Assembly (NCBI RefSeq): GCF_900250075.1
Contig: NZ_LT977070.1
Span: forward strand, 930,001 to 994,000
DNA: 64,000 bases
Origin: Cupriavidus taiwanensis
GTDB lineage: Bacteria; Pseudomonadota; Gammaproteobacteria; Burkholderiales; Burkholderiaceae
Direction: 5' to 3'
Shown: one piece after another, positions 63,359-64,000 of the stretch
How the letters are laid out: each line of letters starts with the position of its first letter
Position numbering within the stretch: position 1 is the stretch's first letter
The notes under the pieces: generated by a model
The model's input: the letters and a program-made list of their open reading frames with translations, nothing else
Databases searched by the model: none
What the model was told of the DNA's origin: nothing
Translations under genes and position numbers: made by a program

Positions 63359-64000
63359 TCAGCCGCGCAGCATCGGCAGGTCCAGGCCCTGCTCGCGCGC
63401 GCAGTCGACGGCGATCTGGTAGCCGGCGTCGGCATGGCGCATCACGCCGGTGGCGGGGTCGTTGTGCAGCACGCGGGCGATGCGCGCGGCGGCTTCATCG
63501 GTGCCGTCGCAGACGATCACCACGCCGGAATGCTGCGAGAAGCCCATGCCCACGCCGCCGCCGTGGTGCAGCGAGACCCAGGTCGCGCCGCTGGCGGTGT
63601 TCAGCAGCGCGTTCAGCAGCGGCCAGTCGGAGACGGCATCCGAGCCGTCCTGCATGGCCTCGGTCTCGCGGTTGGGGCTGGCGACCGAGCCCGAGTCCAG
63701 GTGGTCGCGGCCGATCACGACCGGCGCCGACAGCTCGCCGCTGCGGACCATCTCGTTGAACGCCAGGCCCAGCTTGGCGCGCAGGCCCAGGCCGACCCAG
63801 CAGATGCGCGCCGGCAGGCCCTGGAAGCTGATGCGCTCGCGCGCCATGTCGAGCCAGCGGTGCAGGTGCTCGTCATCGGGGATCAGTTCCTTGACCTTGG
63901 CGTCGGTCTTGTAGATGTCCTGCGGATCGCCCGACAGCGCGGCCCAGCGGAACGGGCCGATGCCGCGGCAGAACAGCGGGCGGATATACGCGGGCACGAA
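63359..64000 (-). CDS. hutU: Urocanate hydratase HutU, C-terminal part
   Basis: The last 213 residues of urocanate hydratase; the start lies beyond the right window edge. The enzyme turns urocanate into imidazolone propionate using NAD+ as an electrophile. Visible are '[20 protein letters not shown]', '[20 protein letters not shown]', '[12 protein letters not shown]'-like '[20 protein letters not shown]' and '[20 protein letters not shown]', all strongly conserved. It ends 87 bases before the MFS gene of the same operon. The frame is open to the last base. Confidence 0.93.
   Translation of the reverse strand, partial: FVPAYIRPLFCRGIGPFRWAALSGDPQDIYKTDAKVKELIPDDEHLHRWLDMARERISFQGLPARICWVGLGLRAKLGLAFNEMVRSGELSAPVVIGRDHLDSGSVASPNRETEAMQDGSDAVSDWPLLNALLNTASGATWVSLHHGGGVGMGFSQHSGVVIVCDGTDEAAARIARVLHNDPATGVMRHADAGYQIAVDCAREQGLDLPMLRG

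Overview
The window is GC-rich chromosomal DNA from a betaproteobacterium, most likely Cupriavidus (formerly Ralstonia eutropha group). The strongest evidence is an fdsGBACD operon encoding a soluble molybdenum NAD-dependent formate dehydrogenase. FdsA is 959 residues with Cys378 in the active-site position, and FdsB is 520 residues. A divergent FdsR-type regulator precedes the operon. No rRNA, tRNA, CRISPR array, transposase or integrase is recognisable. Genes are tightly packed, many with ATGA overlaps. || Layout. 1-1.1 kb: hemerythrin-like protein and 7Fe ferredoxin FdxA. 1.1-8.5 kb: fdsR and fdsGBACD. 8.5-34.8 kb: a complete type VI secretion system (T6SS). A leftward arm (tagK, tssE, tssF, tssG, tssA) and a rightward arm (clpV, tssB, tssC, hcp, vgrG, effector module, PAAR, tssJ, tssK, tssL, tssM, tagF) diverge from a 457-bp AT-rich region. 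The effector module is a Tle3-type lipase, a Tla3/DUF2875 adaptor and a small exported protein that is the likely immunity factor. 34.9-38.6 kb: a transglycosylase-only PBP1a relative, a DASS-family anion transporter, a small unknown protein and a tyrosine phosphatase. 38.6-42.9 kb: modE and the modABC molybdate importer, interrupted by a LysE-type exporter and a CYTH protein, with a near-perfect ModE box before modA. 43-50 kb: DUF1059 protein, 2-hydroxyacid dehydrogenase, nucleoside deoxyribosyltransferase-like protein and a coupled AI-2E/pqiA/pqiA/pqiB/pqiC operon. 49.9-50.75 kb: non-coding DNA with a pair of inverted palindromic repeats. 50.75-55.3 kb: HPP-CBS membrane protein, Lrp-type regulator divergent from an arginine dihydrolase-like/ornithine cyclodeaminase pair, and an unusual HTH plus receiver-like protein. 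55.7-60.8 kb: dctD, dctB and dctA, with a sigma-54 promoter and tandem upstream elements before dctA. 61-64 kb: hutG, an MFS transporter and the 3' part of hutU, cut by the window edge. || How the parts fit. Molybdate uptake (modABC/ModE) supplies the cofactor metal for FdsA, and FdsR carries a ModE-like helix-turn-helix. The Dct system imports C4-dicarboxylates under sigma-54 control. The arginine and histidine genes serve amino-acid catabolism. The T6SS appears intact and probably delivers a phospholipase into competitor cells.
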